DNA of 64,000 bases from Cyanobacteria bacterium FACHB-63 (GTDB lineage: Bacteria; Cyanobacteriota; Cyanobacteriia; Leptolyngbyales; Leptolyngbyaceae), in contig JACJNX010000040.1 in the NCBI GenBank assembly GCA_014695255.1, positions 62,001-126,000 of the forward strand. The letters are read 5' to 3'. This document shows, piece after piece, positions 45,564 to 53,559 of the stretch. Below the pieces are notes generated by a model. It was not told the origin of the DNA, did no database searches, and was given only the letters and a program-made list of their open reading frames with translations. Made by a program: the position numbers and the translations under genes. The first letter of the stretch is position 1, and every line of letters begins with the position of its first letter.

Positions 45564-46351
45564 ACGTCAACGGCGGCTCGAAAGCTGATGTCAGCATTAA
45601 TATGTGTGGTGTGCGGGTTGATAAATACTCTTTTGAGCAAGTGGTGAATATCATTACGACCCACGCTGCTGCTTCTACTCAGCCAAAGTATGTGGTAACA
45701 CCCAATGCACATCACATTGTTACTTTGCAAAGAGATGGGCATTTTCGCAAGATTTATCGAGAAGCTTTTCTCTCTGTGGCAGATGGTGTTCCCCTGCTTT
45801 GGGCAGCCCGATTTTTAGGAACTCCTTTACGGGGTCGTGTCAATGGAACAGACCTATTTGAACAGTTGTGTGAAGTCGCAGCCGAAAAGCAGCTCTCAGT
45901 TTTCTTACTCGGAGGTCGTCCTGGAGCGGCACAAATGGCGGCAAAAGTCCTTACAAATCGTCACCCTAGCCTCAATATTGTAGGGACTTATTGCCCACCT
46001 TATGGGTTTGAGTCTGACGCAATCGAGGTAGCTCGAATTAATCAGATGATTCGGAGTGCGAAACCTCATCTCTTGTTTGTCGGGCTTGGTGCTCCCAAGC
46101 AAGAGTACTGGATGTATGAGCATTGTCAGGAGATTGGGGTTCCCGTTTCGCTAGGAATCGGGGTTAGCTTTGAATTCGTAGCGGGGGCAGTCAAGCGAGC
46201 ACCGCGCTGGATGCAAAAACTGGGATTAGAGTGGTTGTTCCGATTCATCTCCGAACCCAAACGGCTCTGGCAACGATATTTAGTGGGTAATGCTGTGTTC
46301 GTTTGGTTAGTTGTGAAGCAAAAACTATCTTCCTCGTTTCAAACAAGTTAA
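45560..46351 (+). CDS. WecG/TagA/CpsF family glycosyltransferase
   Basis: 263 residues, GT26. Signatures: VVTPNAHHIVTLQRD, ADGVPLLWAARFLG with the catalytic-type Asp, RVNGTDLFEQL, VFLLGGRPGAAQMAA, LLFVGLGAPKQEYWM, and the C-terminal basic membrane-association tail KRAPRWMQKLGLEWLFRFISEP. It transfers a sugar to a polyprenyl-diphosphate-linked acceptor at the cytoplasmic membrane, usually the second step after priming. Last gene of the island; its stop overlaps the convergent EEP gene by four bases. Confidence 0.95.
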   Translation: MNVNGGSKADVSINMCGVRVDKYSFEQVVNIITTHAAASTQPKYVVTPNAHHIVTLQRDGHFRKIYREAFLSVADGVPLLWAARFLGTPLRGRVNGTDLFEQLCEVAAEKQLSVFLLGGRPGAAQMAAKVLTNRHPSLNIVGTYCPPYGFESDAIEVARINQMIRSAKPHLLFVGLGAPKQEYWMYEHCQEIGVPVSLGIGVSFEFVAGAVKRAPRWMQKLGLEWLFRFISEPKRLWQRYLVGNAVFVWLVVKQKLSSSFQTS

Positions 46352-47358
46352 GGGTTGAGAGCATTAGTCGAGACTCTCAAAGTGGCAACAACTGGAAGGT
46401 GATCAGAGCCACCATCGGATGCAACAAAGGATTCGATCGTTTCAATCTCGTCACTGTGCCAAACGTAATCAATTCGTTGAATTGGAAAGGGCACACCACT
46501 GATAAAGATTGTGTGTCCTAATCCCTGACCTCGCTCCTGAAAACTATCTTTGAGTTGCTTGCGTAACTGTTGGTAAGCCTCAGAAGTATCAGTTAGATTA
46601 CAGTCACATAGCATAACAGTCGGCAGCGATCGCTGTTGTACCAGCTCTTTGAGATAAGTTGTTTCTGCGGCGCGGCGTGAGTAGCGATCGCGAGTTTCGG
46701 CAATGAATTGATCGATCGGCAATAGCGGCATATTATTCGGAGCAAGATGCGTCACTAAAACATTGATGCGCTGATCCTCAACGCGAACGATCGCTTGGAT
46801 TCCGCGCTCAATCGGCGGTTCAGGTAAAGGTTTAGCGGTTTCAATGGGCAAACGGCTAAACAATGCAACGGTATGAAAGCGATCGACCGGATGGATTATG
46901 TAATGCGGATAATCTGGAGCGATCGCCTTGAGTAAGTTGGATAGCTGATTCGGTTGTAGCTCCTGTACTCCAATCAAGTCTGGTTTTGTTTGACGAATCA
47001 TCTGTGCAATCTTGCCATAGTCCTGATTGCTCCACAGTATGTTAAACGTCATCACTTTAAGCAGTGAATCTGCTGAAGTTGTGGGTGCAACCTTAGAGAA
47101 GAAGTGCAGTCGAGGTTGAAGCAACACCACAAACAACAGACAGCCCAGAATCATCCCAAAAAACAGTGTTCGCCTTCGATACCAAAGTGCCAAAGGCAAA
47201 AGAATGATCAACGGCAAGAACAGATACGGCGCAAAGGTATTGAGTAGCGCTAGCCACCAGAACCCATCAAAAAACAGTAACCGAAAGCTCAACCAGAGTA
47301 AAAGACTTACCAAATAGCTCCAGCCCACGATCGATAGAAGCCGAAAAGAGGTAGACAT
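46348..47358 (-). CDS. Membrane-anchored endonuclease/exonuclease/phosphatase family protein
   Basis: 336 residues. Three hydrophobic segments in the first 85 residues anchor the protein. The EEP domain follows: LKVMTFNILWSNQDYGKIA, DLIGVQELQPNQ with the metal-binding Glu, THLAPNN, VMLCDCNLTDTS (usually GDFN; here CDCN) and SDHLPVVATLRV with the catalytic Asp-His. It may be a phosphodiesterase or phosphatase facing the periplasm; nuclease versus lipid substrate is unclear. It is not part of the polysaccharide run (opposite strand). Confidence 0.87.
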   Translation of the reverse strand: MSTSFRLLSIVGWSYLVSLLLWLSFRLLFFDGFWWLALLNTFAPYLFLPLIILLPLALWYRRRTLFFGMILGCLLFVVLLQPRLHFFSKVAPTTSADSLLKVMTFNILWSNQDYGKIAQMIRQTKPDLIGVQELQPNQLSNLLKAIAPDYPHYIIHPVDRFHTVALFSRLPIETAKPLPEPPIERGIQAIVRVEDQRINVLVTHLAPNNMPLLPIDQFIAETRDRYSRRAAETTYLKELVQQRSLPTVMLCDCNLTDTSEAYQQLRKQLKDSFQERGQGLGHTIFISGVPFPIQRIDYVWHSDEIETIESFVASDGGSDHLPVVATLRVSTNALNP

Positions 47359-47544
47359 AAATATTTCTGAACTGTTGCCAACTGTTTTAAGCGTTCTCGT
47401 TTCATCTGAGTGGTTCTATCTTAGGAGTGAAATTACAAGATTCGGCGATCGCTCCCGTTCTGTCTCTTCCCGATGAAAGAGAACCGGATTGCTCATGTTT
47501 TCTAGCATGAATCTTAAGCAAGTCAGCTAGGAGCCGCCTGAATT

Positions 47545-48657
47545 ATGAGCATCAATTATCAGATCCTGCTTCTTCTCAGCGCAGGCATTTTGGGATCTTT
47601 CCTGCTGTTCGATCGCTGGTCACGAGGGCGGTCTAATGATCTGCCAGGTAAAAAGACTTTGATCACAGATGATTCTGCCCGTTGCAATAATGAGCTTCTT
47701 GTCAACGAGCCAAAAGGTGAAACCACTGTTGAATTAATCGAAACTGAAGCGCGATCGCAAAAACAGCTTGACTCTGATCAAGGGGCAACCTCAATTTCCG
47801 ATGTTCCTAGCTTTCCGCTAGTTGCCCCCGATCAAGCATCTCCGGAGGTGCAAGCTTGTTTAAGCGAAATTCAAGATACTTTAGAGATTCCTTGGACACC
47901 CGCGAACTGGCGAAGTTATGCAGAGTACCCCAGTGTGATGCAGTTGTTTTGGAAGCGCCTCAAACCTGTGACGCAGACCGAATACTTTTTAGAATCTGCG
48001 ATCGCAATCACCGAGCAGGTCTATCGAGATATCAACGATTGGTATCAACCGAGCTATCAAATCGAAGTGAATGCTAGCGATCGTAGACACATCCAGCGCG
48101 AACTGAATGCGTTTAGTTTCGGCAACCCGCAATTATTGATCCAACAAATTGCCTTGAGTCGCACATTGTCCGGCGAAGTTGTTGGCGAAGATGGCAAAGC
48201 TGATCATCGTCGCGGCGCTCATCCCTATCGTCATCCAGAAATTAAGCTAATTACTGAGCAATCCGCTTCGGCAGAAATACAGCAGGTGTATCGCGACATT
48301 CAGCAGACTTTGGGAGTGTCAATCGTGAACTCCGATTATCAAGCCCTCGCCCAATGGTCTACGTTCTTTACCGCCGCTTGGAAAGATATCAAGCTGTGGC
48401 GCGATCGACCGGAATATCAATTGCTGCGAGAATCAGTTGTGCAGGCTGCAGAGAATGCGGCAAGTCGGCTTCGTCCTGCGGTGTTCGTGGGGGAAGAAGA
48501 AATTCGCGATTTGCTCGACGACCCCGAAGCGATCGATCAAATTCGGCAGAGCGTACAGATGTTTACAGAAATCTTGCCGGATCTGATTATTCAAGATGCG
48601 CTGTTCCACCTTGGTCTCGCGAGTATGCAGCCTGTAAGCTTACCAACCGATAGCTAA
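47545..48657 (+). CDS. Membrane-anchored DehI-family (2-haloacid dehalogenase-like) protein
   Basis: 370 residues. An N-terminal helix (about 5-23) is followed by a polar linker of some 65 residues. The DehI-like part is an internal duplication: FPLVAPDQASPEVQACLSEIQDTLEIP and later IKLITEQSASAEIQQVYRDIQQTLGVS, each followed by W-x(2-3)-Y-A/Q-ALAQWS and FW/AWKDIK. The family is named for non-stereospecific 2-haloacid dehalogenases, but many cyanobacterial members have no shown dehalogenase role. Weakly AhpD-like folds are related. A membrane anchor is unusual for the founding enzymes. Confidence 0.82.
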   Translation: MSINYQILLLLSAGILGSFLLFDRWSRGRSNDLPGKKTLITDDSARCNNELLVNEPKGETTVELIETEARSQKQLDSDQGATSISDVPSFPLVAPDQASPEVQACLSEIQDTLEIPWTPANWRSYAEYPSVMQLFWKRLKPVTQTEYFLESAIAITEQVYRDINDWYQPSYQIEVNASDRRHIQRELNAFSFGNPQLLIQQIALSRTLSGEVVGEDGKADHRRGAHPYRHPEIKLITEQSASAEIQQVYRDIQQTLGVSIVNSDYQALAQWSTFFTAAWKDIKLWRDRPEYQLLRESVVQAAENAASRLRPAVFVGEEEIRDLLDDPEAIDQIRQSVQMFTEILPDLIIQDALFHLGLASMQPVSLPTDS

Positions 48658-49325
48658 GAGATTTTGGAGGCGATCGCGCCTTGATTGCTCACTTGGTCGA
48701 TCGCTGTTCCGACCGTACAAGCTCCGATCAAATTCGCTCCTTTAAGATTTGCGTCTTGGAGATCAGCACAAAGTAAATTTGCGCCTGCTAAGTTTGCGCC
48801 TGCTAAGTTCGCGCCCTGTAAGTCGGCTTCCTCTAAGTTTGCTTCGGTGAGTTGTGCGCCTTGCAGGTCGGCTTGGCACAAGTTTGCTCCGTGCAGGTTC
48901 ACTCCGCTCAGGTTCGCTCCTCGCAGGTCAGCCCCCCGCAAATCAACGCCTTGTAAGCTGACTCCCATTAAATTTGTGCCACTGAGGAATGCACCCGCTA
49001 AGTTGGCACGAGTCAGGCGCGATCGCATCAAGTTTGCACCCCGCAGGTTACTGCCGCGCAGATCCGCCTCGGTTAAATCTGCCTGCATTAAGTTCGCACC
49101 TGTCAAGGTCGCCCGCAAATCTGTGCCAATCAGTTGACATCCGACTAGGTTCGCACCGTCTAGCACCGCACCGGATAGCTTTGCGTCTGTGAAATCTACG
49201 CCAGAGAGCTTTGCGCCTGCAAGATTTGCACCGCTTAATTCAGCTTTCGAGAGATCTTCATCCTGAAGATCTGCACCTGCGAGCTGTTTGATTTTCCCTG
49301 ATCGAATTGCTCCAATGTCCATCAC
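48654..49325 (-). CDS. Pentapeptide repeat protein
   Basis: 223 residues, almost wholly A(D/N)LxX pentapeptides (for example ADLRGANLSGVNLHGANL), about 35 repeats, expected to form a right-handed quadrilateral beta-helix. GTG 49325 overlaps the DICT-HD stop; the ATG at 49322 is an equally good start. No signal peptide, so cytoplasmic. Function unknown; some relatives mimic DNA or act as scaffolds. It ends with a four-base overlap of the convergent DehI-like gene. The DNA repeats make this region look repetitive. Confidence 0.93.
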   Translation of the reverse strand: MMDIGAIRSGKIKQLAGADLQDEDLSKAELSGANLAGAKLSGVDFTDAKLSGAVLDGANLVGCQLIGTDLRATLTGANLMQADLTEADLRGSNLRGANLMRSRLTRANLAGAFLSGTNLMGVSLQGVDLRGADLRGANLSGVNLHGANLCQADLQGAQLTEANLEEADLQGANLAGANLAGANLLCADLQDANLKGANLIGACTVGTAIDQVSNQGAIASKIS

Positions 49326-50716
49326 ACCTGCTCCGTTACTTTGTCGGACAAATCTAACAACTCGTCATCCGAGTGCGAATCCAGAAGCCACATTCCCGCC
49401 GCAATTTTGGGAGTTTGAATCGACAAGCTCAATCCTTGCTGCATGGCACTGACCAAAAGACCCAAAGCTTCAACCAGTTTGATATCCCAGCGATCACCTG
49501 CTTCTGCCTGGCATTGAGCGAGCGCACGGGTTAAAGCCGTCTCAGGATTCGTTGATTGCTCCTGGGTGACTCGCTGCTGAAATTCCGCTAGTAGACCAAG
49601 AATTCTTGATTCTAGGGGAATCTCATCGCCTGCAAGTCCGGCGGGTTGTCCTTGCCCGTTCCAGTATTCGGACTGGTGTGTGACGATCGTGGCAATCGCG
49701 TTCATTCTTCCCATATTCCGCAAAATTTGAGCACCGGGAACGATCGGGCAGCAAGGCGCTTCTTCAGCTTGATGCTCAGAAATTCGTCCAAAACTTCCCG
49801 GGCTTAGAACACTGTCCGCCCGCCTCAGGAATGCCAAGCGGTGAAGCAATGCTGAGAGTCTTAATCGATTCAACTGCCACGCGGGAAGATCGAGCAGTTG
49901 CGCCATCGCCTCACATAAGGTTGCCACTTCAGCCGCTGCATTTGGATTGCTGATATCGGTTTGATCGATCAGTTGAGCCAGTCGCAGAAAGGCTTGAAGC
50001 TCATTGGAAGTCAGATTGTTATCCAATGCCTCGTGCTTTGAGCGCGATCGCAAGTCTTCCTGTCCCGTCTGAAGATAATTCACGACCATCGAAACGGCTT
50101 GATAAATCTCGTCCTGCTCGCTAGTCTGAACAGAAATCTCGGACACTCGCGATCGCAGTTGGTTCGCTAAGTCGGGATTATACCGCTCGATATGAGCGAT
50201 CGCAATGTTGACCGTTTCTTCAACTAACCCCGCCTCGAATGTCCAGAATCCGTAGAACTTGCGCTCTAGATCCTCAGCCGGAATGCCTTGTACGCCGTAA
50301 TCTTCCGGCGTAAGCTCCTGACACAGCACCATCGCAGTATACGAAGGAGCCAGAATCATCAAGTGCCATTCTTGCGCCACCGGGTCAGATTTTTCTAGTT
50401 CAACCAGTGCCACATTCGATCTCTGGCTGGTAGGATGTTCCGCAAAGCCTGTATCCCCAGAAGCCATGATCACAATCTGCTGAGCATGATCGGCGATTTC
50501 ACCGTAGCGATCGGCTTCTGCGAGGTACCATTTTCCTCGTTGGAAGGCAGTCACCACTAGCGGCGCACTAGAGCAACTGAGAATGCAGTCCTCTAGCGCG
50601 TGACAGAGCGAAACAAGAGTGTTTTTGTAGTACACACCAAAATTGAGGGGGCGTTTGCCGATCGCTCCCGGTTGGTGAGCCACTCTGAGATCATCGAGAA
50701 TCGAACCTTCCAGCAT
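49322..50716 (-). CDS. DICT sensory domain protein with degenerate HD-GYP-like domain
   Basis: 464 residues. The N-terminal 150 residues match the DICT sensory domain (FQRGKWYLAEADRYGEIADHA, VIMASGDTGFAEHPTSQRSNV, LILAPSYTAMVLCQE). A linker leads to an HD-like helical domain from about 245: LLHRLAFLRRADSVLSPGSFGRIS and THQSEYWNGQGQPAGLAGDEIPLESRI. The latter resembles the HD-GYP HHExxDGxGYP loop with key residues replaced, so phosphodiesterase activity is doubtful. DICT domains are predicted signal sensors, often with light or c-di-GMP proteins. Between radical SAM and pentapeptide genes in one operon. Confidence 0.85.
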   Translation of the reverse strand: MLEGSILDDLRVAHQPGAIGKRPLNFGVYYKNTLVSLCHALEDCILSCSSAPLVVTAFQRGKWYLAEADRYGEIADHAQQIVIMASGDTGFAEHPTSQRSNVALVELEKSDPVAQEWHLMILAPSYTAMVLCQELTPEDYGVQGIPAEDLERKFYGFWTFEAGLVEETVNIAIAHIERYNPDLANQLRSRVSEISVQTSEQDEIYQAVSMVVNYLQTGQEDLRSRSKHEALDNNLTSNELQAFLRLAQLIDQTDISNPNAAAEVATLCEAMAQLLDLPAWQLNRLRLSALLHRLAFLRRADSVLSPGSFGRISEHQAEEAPCCPIVPGAQILRNMGRMNAIATIVTHQSEYWNGQGQPAGLAGDEIPLESRILGLLAEFQQRVTQEQSTNPETALTRALAQCQAEAGDRWDIKLVEALGLLVSAMQQGLSLSIQTPKIAAGMWLLDSHSDDELLDLSDKVTEQV

Positions 50717-50745
50717 ATGAATGGGAGAATTAAGAAAGCGGGGGA

Positions 50746-52317
50746 TTAAGAGGCAGTAACGAGTTGAGAATTGGGCTTGTCGATCGGCGCGGTTAACGCT
50801 TCTTCAAGGTCGGCGCGTCCGAGTCTTTCTTCTAGAATATCCATAACTTCGCGCCCAAAATCATTGGGATTGCGTTTCCAAGCTTGCAAACACACTTCCC
50901 CAAAGAATGATCCGAGCGGTTCTGGATTCCAGAGCAGTTTTCGGACTGTCCAGGGTTTGACGTTCATTGGGTCGTATCCTGGCTCAAGGATACCGTTTTT
51001 GAAAGCGTACTCTTCTAGATGGGTATGCGGTTGCAGACCGATAAAGAAAATCGCAGGCTCGACTTTATCGGCTCCAAAGATGCGTTCAAGTTCACGATGA
51101 TACGCGATCGTTTGTCGAATCGTCTCCGGTCGCTCATCGATCACGTTAAATGAATAGTTCACTGAAACGAGATCGTTAAATCCAGCAGCCTTGAGATCGC
51201 GACAGTTTTCTAGAACGGTTCTAAGGTTGTAGCCCATTCTCATTTTACGAACGAGTTCTTGCGATCCGCTCGTAATACCGATTTCAAAGTAGTTCATTCC
51301 GGTCTTGACCATCAAATCCGCAAGCTGCGGCGTGAGATTGTCCGCCCGAATGTAAGCTGCCCAGTGAATATCCGTCATGCCTGCATCGACAATTTTTTGC
51401 AGCAGTTCGATCGCATCATCCATGTATTTGCGAGCCGGAATAAACTGAGCATCGGTAAACCAGAAGTTACGAATGCCTTTGTCGTAAAGCTGCTTCATTT
51501 CTTTAACGACTTCATCGGCAGGATTGATTCGCACTTGCTTACCTTCAATCACCGTGTAAACGCAGTAGCAACAGTTGTGCGGACAGCCGCGCTTGGTTTG
51601 CACGCCGATGTAGAAATCCTGAGATTGAAAGTAATATTCAAACTCTTTCCAAATCTGGGCGATGTAATCGTAGTTGCAGGCAGTTTTTTCGATCGGAGTC
51701 GGAAACTCATGAATCATGCGATCGCGGGGTTTCGTCTCCCCGACGATGTAGCAGCGTTCATCGAGAAAATTCTGACCGCGCAGCAGTTTTTCCAGCAGCG
51801 TTTCTCCTTCGCCCACAGAAACGATCGTGCCTTTTGGCAAGGTTTTTGCCACTTGCTCATAAAACACGCTCACAGCACCGCCACCCACAACCACCTTTGC
51901 ATCGGAGTTGTAGCGTTTAGCGCGTTTCACACCGCGCCGAATGAGATTAGAATTGCGCCACAGCTCGCCATAATAGCCCGATGCAATTCGGAGTAAGCCC
52001 AGTGCGCCTCGCGCTTTCAGCAGCGGATTCGAGGCGTAATAGTATTCAAACGTGTATTGAAGCGGGTTGCCTCCACGCCCACCAACCGGCGCGTAAATTT
52101 GAATGTCGCGCCACGAGTACACCAGCAAAGTGGGCTGAAACTCATCAATGCAAGCATCAAGCGCTGAGACATAATCCAAGGGCGGAACCGTGCCTAAATC
52201 AAAAATCCTTTGTGTAATGTTTGGAAACTGATTATGAACATGATCGGCAAGGTAAACCACACCGATCGGAAAAATGGGATTACAAGGCAGTCGAACGTAG
52301 AGAATTCGAGTTTCCAT
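50746..52317 (-). CDS. B12-binding-like radical SAM protein
   Basis: 523 residues. The N-terminal region (about 1-190) resembles the cobalamin-binding Rossmann part of BchE-type radical SAM enzymes (GVVYLADHV, VVVGGGAVSVFYEQVAK, VSVGEGE). The radical SAM core follows with the 4Fe-4S motif RGCPHNCCYC (CxxxCxxC) near 246, FWFTDAQFIP, AYIRADNLTP, and GITSGSQELVRKMRMGYN. The C-terminal 110 residues are specific. The reaction is unknown; cobalamin-dependent methylation or cyclisation is possible. First gene of an operon with DICT-HD (29-base gap) and the pentapeptide protein. Confidence 0.85.
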   Translation of the reverse strand: METRILYVRLPCNPIFPIGVVYLADHVHNQFPNITQRIFDLGTVPPLDYVSALDACIDEFQPTLLVYSWRDIQIYAPVGGRGGNPLQYTFEYYYASNPLLKARGALGLLRIASGYYGELWRNSNLIRRGVKRAKRYNSDAKVVVGGGAVSVFYEQVAKTLPKGTIVSVGEGETLLEKLLRGQNFLDERCYIVGETKPRDRMIHEFPTPIEKTACNYDYIAQIWKEFEYYFQSQDFYIGVQTKRGCPHNCCYCVYTVIEGKQVRINPADEVVKEMKQLYDKGIRNFWFTDAQFIPARKYMDDAIELLQKIVDAGMTDIHWAAYIRADNLTPQLADLMVKTGMNYFEIGITSGSQELVRKMRMGYNLRTVLENCRDLKAAGFNDLVSVNYSFNVIDERPETIRQTIAYHRELERIFGADKVEPAIFFIGLQPHTHLEEYAFKNGILEPGYDPMNVKPWTVRKLLWNPEPLGSFFGEVCLQAWKRNPNDFGREVMDILEERLGRADLEEALTAPIDKPNSQLVTAS

Positions 52318-52677
52318 AGCATTTTACTCACAGTCGCCCGATGCAAAATCCCGCATCGAGATTCTGAATTTATTTCACATAACTTTACGATATCACTCAC
52401 TTCACTTCTCTGCATGAAGATCACCAGTTTTATATTCGCGAGTGCAGCGCTCAACTGAAATTAATTTTCCGAATTAAATTTTAGATCTATTTTTACCGTA
52501 TTCAGTATTCAAATATTAAGCAGGTTTAACTCTTTATCGATCGCTTGATATGGCTCAATTTCAACGCACAAATCGTCTTAAAAAGCAACATTGGTAATCG
52601 CCTTTACAGTTGCCAGGGATCGCCCAGTGTTAGTGTTCAAATACAGCCTGTTATTTAGCGTAGGATCTTCAACTGCC
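52318..52677. other. Divergent intergenic region
   Basis: 360 bases between the radical SAM gene and the DUF1830 gene. The frame upstream of the DUF1830 ATG stays open but is not family-like. No promoter boxes or RNA could be assigned with confidence. Confidence 0.5.
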
Positions 52678-52995
52678 ATGCCTCAAACTCTTGATCCTCT
52701 ACCCTTGGGTGGATCTGATCCCATCCTGTGTTGTTATGTGAATGCAACGAGCCAAATTCAAATTGCTCGGATTACAAATGTGCCGAATTGGTATTTTGAG
52801 CGTGTAGTTTTTCCGGGGCAACGGTTGCTTTTTGAAGCGATGGCTAACGCTCAACTTGAAATTCATACGGGAATGATGGCAAGTGCGATCTTGTCGGACA
52901 CTATTCCCTGCTCAAGCTTGATGGTGAGCGAGGAGGGCGAAGACGAACCGTTTCCCAAAACTCTAGGATTAGCGATGGCTTCAACAGACTCATAA
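52678..52995 (+). CDS. DUF1830 domain-containing protein
   Basis: 105 residues from ATG 52678 (MPQTLDPLP); an upstream extension is rejected. It shows the DUF1830 core ILCCYVNATSQIQIARITN, then PNWYFERVVFPGQRLLFEA and LEIHTG. The family is a small cyanobacterial protein of unknown function. Cytoplasmic. A terminator follows 85 bases after the stop. Confidence 0.9.
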   Translation: MPQTLDPLPLGGSDPILCCYVNATSQIQIARITNVPNWYFERVVFPGQRLLFEAMANAQLEIHTGMMASAILSDTIPCSSLMVSEEGEDEPFPKTLGLAMASTDS

Positions 52996-53079
52996 AGTTT
53001 TGTGTAACACCATTTCTTTAAGATTAGTCATTGCTCAAGAGTACGACTTACGGGGTATAAACACTGATTTCAAATCAAT

Positions 53080-53116
53080 AGCCACGATCGCCACAACCGA
53101 TCATGGCTGTTTTTTT
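53080..53116 (+). terminator. Rho-independent terminator after the DUF1830 gene
   Basis: AGCCACGATCG (53080-53090), a seven-base loop, and CGATCATGGCT (53098-53108) with one mismatch, then GTTTTTTT. It ends six bases before the next ATG, so the following gene must rely on a promoter inside or upstream of the hairpin, or on partial read-through. Confidence 0.85.
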
Positions 53117-53121
53117 GCACA

Positions 53122-53559
53122 ATGAAGAAGACAAATTCGGTGAAGGCTTTGAATTTACCTTCTTTTATTTGGCTGTGGCGGATTGCAGCTTGGGCGATGG
53201 GTCTAACGATCGCGGCATATCTGATTCAAGTCGCGACTGGATCAGATATGCTGTTTGGGGCGAAACGGCTGCGATCGCTGCATATCGGTGTGGGGATTGC
53301 GATCGCGGTTCTTGTTCTCGTTTTACTTGGCATTGGAATTGTCGGAACGCTAGGGCATTACGGCAGTTTGGGGCATTCTAACCATCTTTGGTCAGGGCTA
53401 GCAGTGGTAGAACTCATATTTCTCTCCGCTTGGAGTGCAGTGCAGATTCCAAGCCAGCCTTGGGCGCGATCGGTGCATGTAGGCGTAAACTTCTTGCTGT
53501 GTTTGAGCCTCGTCTGGGTATCGATTACGGGTTGGCAGGTGGTGCAGAAATATCTCTAA
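53122..53559 (+). CDS. DUF4079-like four-helix membrane protein
   Basis: 145 residues. Four membrane helices (about 15-35, 48-72, 85-103, 115-140) with histidines near helix starts or ends: RSLHIGVG, LGHYGSLGHSNHLWSGL and VHVGVN. This arrangement resembles DUF4079 and cytochrome-b-like membrane proteins, so heme binding is possible but not shown. The start lies only six bases after a terminator. Its 3' end overlaps the convergent nadB gene by 35 bases. Confidence 0.7.
   Translation: MKKTNSVKALNLPSFIWLWRIAAWAMGLTIAAYLIQVATGSDMLFGAKRLRSLHIGVGIAIAVLVLVLLGIGIVGTLGHYGSLGHSNHLWSGLAVVELIFLSAWSAVQIPSQPWARSVHVGVNFLLCLSLVWVSITGWQVVQKYL

Noticed and set aside
48654-49325. Dense short direct repeats that could suggest a CRISPR array
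   Set aside because: They encode pentapeptide repeats in one open frame and have no spacer pattern.
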